Assembly: GCA_947624675.1 (NCBI GenBank) | Contig: CANQLI010000013.1 | Coordinates: 1 to 39,530, forward strand | DNA length: 39,530 nt | Direction of reading: 5' to 3' | DNA from: an uncultured Clostridia bacterium | GTDB lineage: Bacteria > Bacillota > Clostridia > Oscillospirales > Ruminococcaceae | Shown here: in pieces, positions 22,804 to 30,913 of the stretch | Layout of the letters: every line of letters begins with the position of its first letter | Numbering within the stretch: position 1 is the stretch's first letter | Notes under the pieces: generated by a model | What the model was told of the DNA's origin: nothing | What the model saw: only the letters and a program-made list of their open reading frames with translations | Database searches by the model: none | Translations under genes and position numbers: made by a program

Positions 22804-22826
22804 AAAATTTCCCCCTTAATTTATAC

Positions 22827-23609
22827 TCAAGCCTTAAACAGAGTGCCGGTTTCCTTACCCTCTAAAAGATCATACAGAACATCCGGCTCTCTTCCGTTTA
22901 ATATAACCATATCAATGCCTGCGTTCATCGCTATCTGAGCCGCATTTAACTTTGTCTTCATTCCTCCGCTACCAAGAGCGCCGGAGGATCCCTGAGCGCC
23001 GAGTCTTATCTCATCGGTTATCTCATTTACTACCGATATAAGCTTCGCATCAGGACAGGTCTTTGGATTTTTATCATACAGTCCGTCTATGTCACTCAAT
23101 ATTATCAGAAGGTCTGCCTTTGCTATTGAAGCGACCGTAGCTGCAAGCGAATCGTTTTCTCCCATTTCAAGCTCAAGCTCATCTATTGCAACCGTGTCGT
23201 TTTCGTTGACTACCGGTATCACTCCCCTTGAAAGAAGCTCCTCAATGGCGTTTTCAACATTCTGCCTTCTTTCCTCCAGCAGTACATACTTTGTAAGCAA
23301 AAGCTGTGCTACTACAAGATTATACTCTCCGAACAGCTTGTCATACATATACATCAGCTCACATTGACCAACCGCAGCGCAAGCCTGCTTTGAAGGTGTG
23401 TCGGTTGGGCGCTTGATAAGTCCGAGCTTTCCCATTCCGAGCCCTATCGCTCCGGACGATACAAGCAAAACATCTCTCCCGGAATTTTTTATGTCCGCAA
23501 TTACCTTTACAAGCTTTTCAACTCTTCTTATATTTAGTCTTCCCGTTTTGTGAGCAAGTGTAGAAGTTCCAAGCTTTATTACTATTCTCTTTTTTTCTTC
23601 AATATTCAT
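22827..23609 (-). CDS. proB: Glutamate 5-kinase
   Basis: ProB phosphorylates glutamate, the first and feedback-controlled step of proline synthesis. The 260-aa protein consists only of the amino-acid-kinase domain (RIVIKLGTSTLAHKTGRLNI at the start, VVNENDTVAIDELE, GSGGMKTKLNAAQIA). The C-terminal PUA domain of longer ProB proteins is absent, as in many short forms. The start overlaps the tsaB stop by 4 bases (ATGA), so translation is coupled to an unrelated tRNA-modification gene. Confidence 0.95.
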   Translation of the reverse strand: MNIEEKKRIVIKLGTSTLAHKTGRLNIRRVEKLVKVIADIKNSGRDVLLVSSGAIGLGMGKLGLIKRPTDTPSKQACAAVGQCELMYMYDKLFGEYNLVVAQLLLTKYVLLEERRQNVENAIEELLSRGVIPVVNENDTVAIDELELEMGENDSLAATVASIAKADLLIILSDIDGLYDKNPKTCPDAKLISVVNEITDEIRLGAQGSSGALGSGGMKTKLNAAQIAMNAGIDMVILNGREPDVLYDLLEGKETGTLFKA

Positions 23610-24298
23610 ATGCTTGATCTGTCCTTTTCGGCTTTTGTTATCTGAAGATACCTTGCGTTCAGTTTGTCTGCGCTTACAAATTCATCCTTCGCCAATGCCG
23701 CCAGCAAAACGCCCTTTGCGTCCTGAAGCCGTTTATCAACCGGCGCCGGAAATATGCTGTCGTCATCCGAAAAAAGCTTTTCCTTTATATATTCTGCCCA
23801 GTCGCCTACTATAACAGCTTTTTCTTTTAACGCGGTGGAAAATTCCTTGATTACAGAAATGTTAATAACGCTGTCCTCAAAAGCCGCTTTGATCCTTTTG
23901 CCGTCCGAATGATATGCGGCAAAATACGCAATATCATTTCTCGCTTTCATAACGCATAATATACAGCCTTCAAACGGCAACAGGTTATACGCCATAGCCT
24001 CAAGTGTCGAAACTCCGCATACCGGCAGATTGTTTTTTAAGCTCATTCCCTTTGCAGCCGCTATTCCGATCCTGAGTCCCGTATAGCTTCCCGGACCTGC
24101 GCTTACAGCTATCTTATTTACATCATCAAAGCTAAGCCCTGCGCTTAAAACAGCTTTTTCACACATCGGAACGAGCGTCTGTGAATGTGTAAGCTCTGTA
24201 AAGACAGTTTCGGACGACAAAAACACCCCGTCTTTATATACGGCAACACTCGCGGTTTTTCCCGAGCTTTCAATTCCTAGCACCGTCAAATCTTTCAT
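23606..24298 (-). CDS. tsaB: tRNA threonylcarbamoyladenosine biosynthesis protein TsaB
   Basis: TsaB is the non-catalytic ASKHA-fold partner of TsaD and TsaE in making t6A37 on ANN-decoding tRNAs. The 230-aa protein has the family start LGIESSGKTASVAVY, the ELTHSQTLVPM block and AVSAGPGSYTGLRIGIAAAK. The start is 29 bp inside the end of tsaE and the end overlaps proB, so it sits in a tightly coupled cluster. tsaD is not in the window. Confidence 0.93.
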   Translation of the reverse strand: MKDLTVLGIESSGKTASVAVYKDGVFLSSETVFTELTHSQTLVPMCEKAVLSAGLSFDDVNKIAVSAGPGSYTGLRIGIAAAKGMSLKNNLPVCGVSTLEAMAYNLLPFEGCILCVMKARNDIAYFAAYHSDGKRIKAAFEDSVINISVIKEFSTALKEKAVIVGDWAEYIKEKLFSDDDSIFPAPVDKRLQDAKGVLLAALAKDEFVSADKLNARYLQITKAEKDRSSI

Positions 24299-24710
24299 CT
24301 CCCGAAATATCTATTACCCTTTCATTATCTCCGGTGCGGCTTATTCGCACAATTATTGTGTTTTCCGGCAAAGCGTCCTTTATATTTTCGCTCCACTCAA
24401 CAGCCACAACACATCCACGGTCTATATAATCATAAAATCCCGTAAGATACAGATCCTCAGAGCTTTCTATCCTGTACATATCAAAATGCGCAAGGGTAAT
24501 GTGTTTTCCTATGTACTCATTTACAAGCGAAAAGGTAGGACTTGTCACATTGTCAGGCAACCCAAGCCCAAGGCATATTCCCCTTGTTATGGTGGTCTTT
24601 CCCGCACCCAGGTCGCCCTCAAATGCAATCACATCTCCGCCGATAAGCTTTTCCCCTATTTTTTTTCCAAGTCTGATAGTTTCCTCGGGCGAATGTGTAG
24701 TTATTTTCAA
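24270..24710 (-). CDS. tsaE: tRNA threonylcarbamoyladenosine biosynthesis ATPase TsaE
   Basis: TsaE is the small P-loop ATPase that drives the TsaBD complex. The 146-aa length is typical. Walker A GDLGAGKTT lies at 32-40, with the family motif SPTFSLVNEY near 57-66 and VAVEWSEN near 104. The start codon is TTG, just after GGAGGAGA, 21 bp downstream of fhs. Confidence 0.93.
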   Translation of the reverse strand: MKITTHSPEETIRLGKKIGEKLIGGDVIAFEGDLGAGKTTITRGICLGLGLPDNVTSPTFSLVNEYIGKHITLAHFDMYRIESSEDLYLTGFYDYIDRGCVVAVEWSENIKDALPENTIIVRISRTGDNERVIDISGDERFDGARN

Positions 24711-24731
24711 ACGATCTCCTCCGACTGATTA

Positions 24732-26411
24732 TCAGAAAAGTCCCGTGATATTTCCGTCGTTGTCACAGTCTATCTTTTCTGCGGCAGGGACCTTAGGAAG
24801 TCCCGGCATAGTCATAATATCTCCGGTCAGCGCTACAACAAAGCCTGCGCCGGCAGAAAGCTTTAAATCTCTTACGGTTATGTTGAAGTTTTCCGGCTTT
24901 CCGAGCTTTGTCGGATCATCAGAAAGCGAATACTGTGTTTTTGCAACACAAACCGGTATATCCGAAAATCCGAGCTTTTCAATCTCCTTCAAAGACTTCT
25001 CAGCCTGTGCAGTGTAAACCACTCCGTCAGCACGGTATATCTCCTTTGCGATTATATCGAGCTTTTCCTTTATCGGAAGCTTTTCATCGTACAGTGTATG
25101 GAAATTTGAAGCACAGCCATCAAATTTTTCAATGGTGTCACAAACCTTATGCGCAAGGTCTTTTCCGCCTTCGCCGCCCTTTGCAAATATTTCTGCTAAC
25201 GACACCTCAACTCCCATTTCAGCACAGAAGTCCTTTATACACTCTATTTCAGCATCGGTATCAGTATAAAATCTGTTTATAGCAACTACTACCGGAACAC
25301 CGTACTTATGCATATTTTCTATATGTGTTTTAAGGTTTACTATACCCTTTTTGAGCGCAGGCACATTTTCTTCTGTGAGCTCTTCCTTTTTAACCCCGCC
25401 GTTATACTTTAATGCCCTTATAGTTGCGACAAGAACTACACAGTCCGGTGAAAGTCCCGCAAAGCGACACTTGATATCAAGAAACTTTTCAGCGCCAAGA
25501 TCAGCTCCGAAGCCTGCCTCGGTAATACAGTAATCTCCAAGCTTAAGCGCAAGCTTTGTCGCACGAACCGAGTTACAGCCGTGAGCGATGTTCGCAAACG
25601 GTCCTCCGTGCATAATTGCCGGAGTGTTTTCAAGTGTCTGGACTAGGTTTGGTTTTAAGGCATCCTTTAAAAGTGCGGTCATTGCTCCGCAGCCCTTCAG
25701 ATCCTTAGCGAATACTGGATTTCCGTCAAGATCATATGCCACAAGTATTCTCTCAAGACGCTTTTTAAGATCCTCAAGGTCACTCGCAAGACACAAAATC
25801 GCCATAATCTCAGACGCAACTGTAATGTTAAAGCCGTCCTCACGGGGAACTCCGTTTACCTTTCCGCCAAGCCCGACATTTATGTACCTTAAGGCACGGT
25901 CATTCATATCCATACACCTTTTCAGAAGAATCCTTCTCTGATCAATTCTAAGAGGATTTCCCTGCTGAAGATGATTGTCAATAAGAGCGCACAAAAGGTT
26001 GTTCGCCGCAGTAATGGCGTGCATATCTCCTGTAAAGTGGAGGTTTATGTCCTCCATAGGAACTACCTGTGCATATCCTCCTCCTGCTGCTCCGCCCTTA
26101 ATACCGAAAACCGGTCCAAGCGAAGGCTCTCTTAATGCTAAAACTGCCTTTTTACCTATTTTTGCCATACTCTCAGCAAGACCGACTGAAATGGTCGTTT
26201 TACCCTCTCCCGCAGGAGTCGGATTTATCGCTGTAACTAAAATCAGCTTTCCGTCAGGGTTGTCGGTGGTCTTTTTAAAAAGCTTCTCAGACAGCTTTGC
26301 TTTATAGTGTCCGTATGGTTCTATGTCCTCCTCGCTAATACCAAGCTGTGCTGCGACCTCTGTTATTTTCAGCATTTTTGCCTTTCCTGCAATTTCAATG
26401 TCTGTAAGCAT
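24732..26411 (-). CDS. fhs: Formate--tetrahydrofolate ligase
   Basis: Fhs activates formate to 10-formyl-THF with ATP, supplying purine synthesis and, in acetogens, the methyl branch of the Wood-Ljungdahl route. The 559-aa length is standard. [16 protein letters not shown] is the nucleotide-binding loop, and [20 protein letters not shown] is the family signature. It has the site GGGAGG and its own promoter, and heads a run of five closely spaced genes with tsaE, tsaB, proB and proA. Confidence 0.96.
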   Translation of the reverse strand: MLTDIEIAGKAKMLKITEVAAQLGISEEDIEPYGHYKAKLSEKLFKKTTDNPDGKLILVTAINPTPAGEGKTTISVGLAESMAKIGKKAVLALREPSLGPVFGIKGGAAGGGYAQVVPMEDINLHFTGDMHAITAANNLLCALIDNHLQQGNPLRIDQRRILLKRCMDMNDRALRYINVGLGGKVNGVPREDGFNITVASEIMAILCLASDLEDLKKRLERILVAYDLDGNPVFAKDLKGCGAMTALLKDALKPNLVQTLENTPAIMHGGPFANIAHGCNSVRATKLALKLGDYCITEAGFGADLGAEKFLDIKCRFAGLSPDCVVLVATIRALKYNGGVKKEELTEENVPALKKGIVNLKTHIENMHKYGVPVVVAINRFYTDTDAEIECIKDFCAEMGVEVSLAEIFAKGGEGGKDLAHKVCDTIEKFDGCASNFHTLYDEKLPIKEKLDIIAKEIYRADGVVYTAQAEKSLKEIEKLGFSDIPVCVAKTQYSLSDDPTKLGKPENFNITVRDLKLSAGAGFVVALTGDIMTMPGLPKVPAAEKIDCDNDGNITGLF

Positions 26412-26458
26412 TATTTATCCTCCCTTAATATTTTGAATTTACAAACCTGTTAAATTGT

Positions 26459-26487
26459 ATTATAACACTATTTGATATTTTTTGCAA
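26459..26487 (-). promoter_or_regulatory. Promoter of the fhs-tsaE-tsaB-proB-proA run
   Basis: On the minus strand TTGCAA (26,482-26,487) and TATAAT (26,459-26,464), 17-bp spacer. Confidence 0.75.
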
Positions 26488-26513
26488 TATTTTCAAGTCA
26501 AATAGCGAATGAT

Positions 26514-26620
26514 TATTTTATCCTCTACTAATAGCTCCTTTTAAGTAAAAAATGTACGCAAACATACATTTTTTATAAAATATCTTATGTTCATTCATAA
26601 AAAGTTTACATTATTCATAG
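26514..26620 (-). repeat. Conserved intergenic element, copy 2
   Basis: Read on the minus strand it matches 17,870-17,978 over about 105 bp. The hairpin becomes AATGTATG-TTTG-CGTACATT, where the single change keeps pairing as a U-G wobble in this orientation, followed again by T6. Confidence 0.7.
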
Positions 26621-26644
26621 TTTAGCTATAATTAAGCTTAATAA

Positions 26645-26675
26645 CAACAAAATGGCGGACAATTATGCCCGCCAT
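26645..26675 (-). terminator. Terminator of the permease/kinase operon
   Basis: On the minus strand ATGGCGGGC and GTCCGCCAT form a 9-bp stem (one wobble) around ATAATT, followed by TTTGTTGTT. It lies 8 bp after the kinase stop. Confidence 0.75.
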
Positions 26676-26682
26676 ATGTTGA

Positions 26683-27279
26683 TCACTTATTACCTGTTCT
26701 TTTGTTTATATAATCCTCGATCAGATCTACCGCATTATCAATTCCAAGCTTGCTGGAGTTAAGAGTGATGTCATAGTTCCTCGAATCTCCCCATTTCATC
26801 CGGCTGTGATCGTTATGATATGCCTTTCTTGTCCTATCGTGACGGCTTACAGCGGACCTTGCCTCGCTTTCGGTCATACCCCTTACCTTGATGATACGCT
26901 GTACCCTGCACTCAATATCACCGAGAACGAATATCGAAATAAGCCCTTCAAAATCCTTTAAAACAGACTCCGCACATCTTCCAACTACTACAAAGCTTTC
27001 GCCCTCACTCGCTTTTTTTCTGAGATAGTCAAACTGCATATTTGCAATATTGTGCTCGTGAGAGCTGCTAAGTCCTCTTACTGTTCTTGTTAAAATCTCT
27101 TTTTTCGGCGTCTCATCATACTTTGCAAGCTCACTGTAATCTACATTTTTATGCTTTGCGATCTCCTCAAGCAGATTCCTGTCATAGAGCTTAAGTCCGA
27201 GCCTCTCGGCAAGCTTAACGGCGATCTCGTGTCCTCCGCTTCCGTATTCACGCCCGATCGAAACTATCAACTGACTCAT
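26683..27279 (-). CDS. Cytidylate-kinase-like P-loop protein
   Basis: The 198-aa protein starts with the P-loop IVSIGREYGSGGHEIAVKLA and has KLYDRNLLEEIAK and a basic VSRHDRTRKAYHNDHS segment, as in the cytidylate kinase-like family that is distinct from Cmk itself. Those proteins probably phosphorylate a nucleotide or related small molecule; the substrate is unknown. GGGAGGAT precedes the ATG. It is the second gene after a permease, 21 bp away, and in many Clostridia relatives of this family are found beside transporters. Confidence 0.8.
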   Translation of the reverse strand: MSQLIVSIGREYGSGGHEIAVKLAERLGLKLYDRNLLEEIAKHKNVDYSELAKYDETPKKEILTRTVRGLSSSHEHNIANMQFDYLRKKASEGESFVVVGRCAESVLKDFEGLISIFVLGDIECRVQRIIKVRGMTESEARSAVSRHDRTRKAYHNDHSRMKWGDSRNYDITLNSSKLGIDNAVDLIEDYINKRTGNK

Positions 27280-27300
27280 ACTTTGATCCTCCCCCTGATA

Positions 27301-28653
27301 TTAAAGATATCTTAAATAGATGCACGCCATAGAGATCAACAACACGATAACCGTTGCCGGTGCAAGAGACAAGCAGTACTTTTTCCAGCTCACAGGATAA
27401 CCGTTTTTAGAAGCTATCGCAATTCCCACAACATTTGCTGAAGCTCCTATCGGAGTAGCGCTTCCGCCTATGTCTGTTCCTATTGCAAGCGTCCAAGCCA
27501 TAACATCAAGCGGTACTCCGGCAGTTGCAGACAAAGTGCGTATTACAGGTATCATAGTTGCCGCAAACGGAATATTGTCAATAAACGCACTTGCGATAGC
27601 TGAAAGCCAAAGAATTATCGCTATCATAACCACTGTGTTTCCGCCGCTGATATTTTCAATGAATTTAGCCAAAAGCTCAAGTATCTTAGTCTGTTCAAGT
27701 CCGCCTACAACAACGAAAAGACCTATGAAAAACAACAGAGTTTTATAGTCTACCTTCTTTAACACCTCTAAAATATGCTTTCCGGATACGATAAATGTCA
27801 ATACCGCGATGACAACTCCTATTATCGCAACGGTAAGACCTGTCTGAGCATGAGTTACAAGAAGTACTACCGCCAAAATGAATATCAAACTGCTTAAAAT
27901 AAAGCCTTTTTTATCTGTAATCACCGATGACGGGTCTATGTTGAGCGCGCTTACATCTACCTCTTCGCCTGTCTTGATAGACTTTCTCATTGTCAGGTAA
28001 AAGTATATTACAACCGCAACCAGAGAAATAGCCGCTATCACACCTGCGTTAGTTATAAAATCAGTAAAAGTATAGCCAAGTGATGTACCTATAATAATAT
28101 TCGGCGGATCTCCGCACATTGTCGCTGAGCCACCCAGATTGGCGCAGAAGATCTCCGTAAGTATCACAGGTACCGGATTGAATTTGAGCATCTGTGCAAG
28201 TTCAATGGTTACTGCCGCTAAGAATAGTATAACCGTTATGCTGTCTATAAACATAGAAAGCACCGACGACAGCACCATAAATGTAATAAAAATAGGTACG
28301 GGCTTATAGTGTACCCATTTAGCTATCTTCATACAAAGCCATCTGAAAAAGCCAACTCTTGCCATTCCCTCTACCATTATCATCATTCCTGCTATAAATA
28401 TAATGGTAGCCCAGTTTATTCCTCCTGCGGATTCCGATGCCTCTCCCGACTGATACCAAAAAGACGCGGTAAAAATGTTTTTTACATTGAGCGTTTCATT
28501 GATAGCCGTTAAGCTGTGCATTCCTATGCCAAAAACAAATATGATGGTAAGGACAGCGCAAGCAAGAGTGACTATGTGTCGTTCGATCTTATCCATAACT
28601 ATTAGAACAAACATTGCCAAAAAGATGATCACAGCCATTATTCCTGCAAACAT
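27301..28653 (-). CDS. SLC13/ArsB-NhaD-type ion transporter permease
   Basis: The 450-aa protein has about 11-12 hydrophobic segments. The repeated family motif is visible as GGSATMCGDPPNIIIGTSLG in the first half and GTDIGGSATPIGASANVVG in the second, the inverted-repeat signature of the ion transporter superfamily (SLC13, ArsB, NhaD). Substrates in this group include dicarboxylates, citrate, sulfate and Na+/H+; which applies here cannot be told. GAGGAGG precedes the start. Confidence 0.85.
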   Translation of the reverse strand: MFAGIMAVIIFLAMFVLIVMDKIERHIVTLACAVLTIIFVFGIGMHSLTAINETLNVKNIFTASFWYQSGEASESAGGINWATIIFIAGMMIMVEGMARVGFFRWLCMKIAKWVHYKPVPIFITFMVLSSVLSMFIDSITVILFLAAVTIELAQMLKFNPVPVILTEIFCANLGGSATMCGDPPNIIIGTSLGYTFTDFITNAGVIAAISLVAVVIYFYLTMRKSIKTGEEVDVSALNIDPSSVITDKKGFILSSLIFILAVVLLVTHAQTGLTVAIIGVVIAVLTFIVSGKHILEVLKKVDYKTLLFFIGLFVVVGGLEQTKILELLAKFIENISGGNTVVMIAIILWLSAIASAFIDNIPFAATMIPVIRTLSATAGVPLDVMAWTLAIGTDIGGSATPIGASANVVGIAIASKNGYPVSWKKYCLSLAPATVIVLLISMACIYLRYL

Positions 28654-28698
28654 TTTCTTTTCCTCCTCACAACCAAGATTAACAATTATTTCATTTAG

Positions 28699-28727
28699 AT
28701 TATAAATCTTTTATTTTTCAAAATCAA
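28699..28727 (-). promoter_or_regulatory. Promoter of the permease operon
   Basis: On the minus strand TTGATT (28,722-28,727) and TATAAT (28,699-28,704), 17-bp spacer. Confidence 0.7.
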
Positions 28728-28768
28728 CTTTTATAATGCGTTTTTAGCACTTTAAATAAAAAATTCGC

Positions 28769-28797
28769 TTTACTAACAAGCTTTTTTATGATAAAAT
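28769..28797 (+). promoter_or_regulatory. Candidate promoter of uvrC
   Basis: TTTACT (28,769-28,774) and TAAAAT (28,792-28,797) with a 17-bp spacer. The -35 box is weak. It is divergent from the permease promoter. Confidence 0.45.
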
Positions 28798-28887
28798 AAA
28801 CGCAGTTGTTTATTTACTTTATGTCCACGCACATACAACAACATTCGGTCGCTCTTTGCTATGCGGACGATTATACGGAGAATTGAT

Positions 28888-30726
28888 ATGATAGATGTAA
28901 GTTCAAACAAGCGTTTGCCTATGCTACGGGAAAAAACTTCACTGTTGACAGACCGTCCGGGCTGCTATATTATGAAAAATCAGGATGAAAAAATCATCTA
29001 TATAGGTAAAGCTAAAAATCTTAAAAAGCGTGTTACAAGTTATTTTAGGGAAAACGCAGACCACCTTCCAAAGGTAGCAAAGATGGTCTCTCAGGTTTAT
29101 GATTATGATTTCATTGTAACAGAAACAGAATTTGAAGCGCTGGTACTTGAGTGTTCACTCATAAAACAGTATAAGCCAAAGTATAACATTCTCTTAAAAG
29201 ATGACAAGGGTTACAGCTATATAAAAATAACAAATGAAGAATATCCTAAGCTCAGAGCGGTCCTTCAAAAAGATAATGACGACTGTGAGTATATCGGGCC
29301 TTATACAAGCTCCTTTGCGGTAAAGCAGGCTGTCGAGGAAGCAAACAAGGTGTTCGGTCTTTATACCTGTTCAAAAAAATTTCCGAGGGATTTTAAAAAA
29401 ACTCGCCCCTGTCTAAATCATCACATAAAACGATGTATGGGCGTATGTACCGGAGAATTTTCAAGTGACGAGTACAAAAGCTTTGTATCAGAAGCGGTAG
29501 ACTATATTAAAAACGGCTCTGTCAAGTCGGTCGAACGGCTTAAGAAGGCTATGGAGGACGCATCGGAAAACCTCGATTATGAACTCGCAGCTAAACTCAG
29601 AGACAGGATTTTTGCCATACAAAAAGCAGCGGAAAACCAAAGGGTCGTTGGTCTTTCAATAGATGACTGCGACTTTTTCGGGCTTGCTGTGGGCAGAGAA
29701 GAAAGCTGTATGAGCGTTATGATCTATCGCTCCGGTCGACTTTATGACAAGCAGAGCTTTTTCCTCGGAGAACCCGAAGATGAGAAAAAGCTAAGAAGTG
29801 ATTTTTTGCTGAGATTTTACTCTGAGCGCACTGTCCCTAAAAACATTTATCTTGACAGCTATTGTGACGACAAAGAGCTTATTGAGAAATATCTCTCCGA
29901 GCTTTGCGGAAAAAAGGTTCACATAATCGTTCCTCAACGCGGTGAAATGTTAAGGCTTTCTATACTCGCAAAAGCAAATTCCAGCGAGAAGCTTTCACAA
30001 AAAACCGGTATAAAGGGAAAAGATATAATAGCGCTAGAACAGCTCAGAGATATTCTTAGGCTTCCTAAAGCCCCTGAGTTTATCGAGTGCTACGACATAT
30101 CAAACCTTGCGAGCGATGATATGGTAGGCGGAATGGTCGTCTTTAAAAATGGCAGACCGTTTAAACAGAGATATAAAAAATTCACCATTAAAACAGTCTC
30201 GGAGCAAAACGACTATGCCTGTATGCAGGAGGTTCTGCGCCGCCGCCTTTCACACCTTGACGACCCTGACGACGAGGGATTCAGAACGATCCCCGACCTT
30301 ATTTTTCTCGACGGCGGAAAGGGTCATGTTTCATCAGTCGAGGAGATCTTAAAAGAGCTTAAGCTTGATATTCCCCTGTTCGGACTTGTAAAGGACTCGA
30401 AACACCGAACCCGCGCAATAGCAACAAGCGGCGGTGAAATAAGCGTTACAAGATTTAAAGAAGCCTTTAACCTAATTACACAGATACAGGACGAGGTGCA
30501 CAGATACTCTGTTGCGTTTCAGTCCTCAAAGCACAAGAAAAAAACCTTTGCAAGCGAGCTTACGACTGTTAAAGGCGTAGGTCCTGCAAAGGTAAAAAAG
30601 CTCATTCTATCATTTAAAACCAAAAGCGAACTAAAAGCGGCATCTGTTGACGATATAAAAACCGCTGCGGGAGTAAGCGAGGAAACGGCTACTTCCATAA
30701 AGGCTGTTATAGATCAGATGAATTAG
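28888..30726 (+). CDS. uvrC: Excinuclease ABC subunit C
   Basis: UvrC makes both incisions in nucleotide excision repair with UvrAB. From ATG 28,888 it is 612 aa, normal for the family. The GIY-YIG nuclease domain is at the start (GCYIMKNQDEKIIYIGKAKN), a UVR motif follows around 200-235 (DYELAAKLRDRI), the endonuclease V-like half has CYDISNLASDDMVGGMVVF, and a helix-hairpin-helix closes the protein (TTVKGVGPAKVKKL). I prefer 28,888 over 28,861 because CGGAGA precedes it and the upstream nine codons carry no family sequence. It stands alone. Confidence 0.95.
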   Translation: MIDVSSNKRLPMLREKTSLLTDRPGCYIMKNQDEKIIYIGKAKNLKKRVTSYFRENADHLPKVAKMVSQVYDYDFIVTETEFEALVLECSLIKQYKPKYNILLKDDKGYSYIKITNEEYPKLRAVLQKDNDDCEYIGPYTSSFAVKQAVEEANKVFGLYTCSKKFPRDFKKTRPCLNHHIKRCMGVCTGEFSSDEYKSFVSEAVDYIKNGSVKSVERLKKAMEDASENLDYELAAKLRDRIFAIQKAAENQRVVGLSIDDCDFFGLAVGREESCMSVMIYRSGRLYDKQSFFLGEPEDEKKLRSDFLLRFYSERTVPKNIYLDSYCDDKELIEKYLSELCGKKVHIIVPQRGEMLRLSILAKANSSEKLSQKTGIKGKDIIALEQLRDILRLPKAPEFIECYDISNLASDDMVGGMVVFKNGRPFKQRYKKFTIKTVSEQNDYACMQEVLRRRLSHLDDPDDEGFRTIPDLIFLDGGKGHVSSVEEILKELKLDIPLFGLVKDSKHRTRAIATSGGEISVTRFKEAFNLITQIQDEVHRYSVAFQSSKHKKKTFASELTTVKGVGPAKVKKLILSFKTKSELKAASVDDIKTAAGVSEETATSIKAVIDQMN

Positions 30727-30753
30727 TATGAGTGAGCTTTTCTAAAAAAGCAT

Positions 30754-30788
30754 AGTAAAACCCCGCAGAGATTTCTCTCTGCGGGGCG
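30754..30788. terminator. Terminator between uvrC and the leucine-rich repeat gene
   Basis: CCCCGCAGAGA and TCTCTGCGGGG form an 11-bp stem around TTTC. The tail is TTTTAC on the minus strand, so it suits leftward transcripts best; rightward it lacks a T-run but may still stop uvrC transcription. Confidence 0.75.
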
Positions 30789-30913
30789 GAGGTATAAATC
30801 AATCCAAATCAAAAGATTAGAATTGTTATACGCTTTTCGGCGACCTTTCAGCTTAGCTGCTTATAGCAATCATTTTTCTAACAGCCCATTTTTTAAAGGC
30901 GCAGAGGAGATTG

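Noticed and set aside
26412-26460. Folate (THF) riboswitch before fhs
   Set aside because: The leader after the promoter is only about 45 bases, too short for such an aptamer.
28738-28860. Riboswitch or second leader ORF before uvrC
   Set aside because: The stretch is simple AT-rich sequence without paired arms or a T-run.
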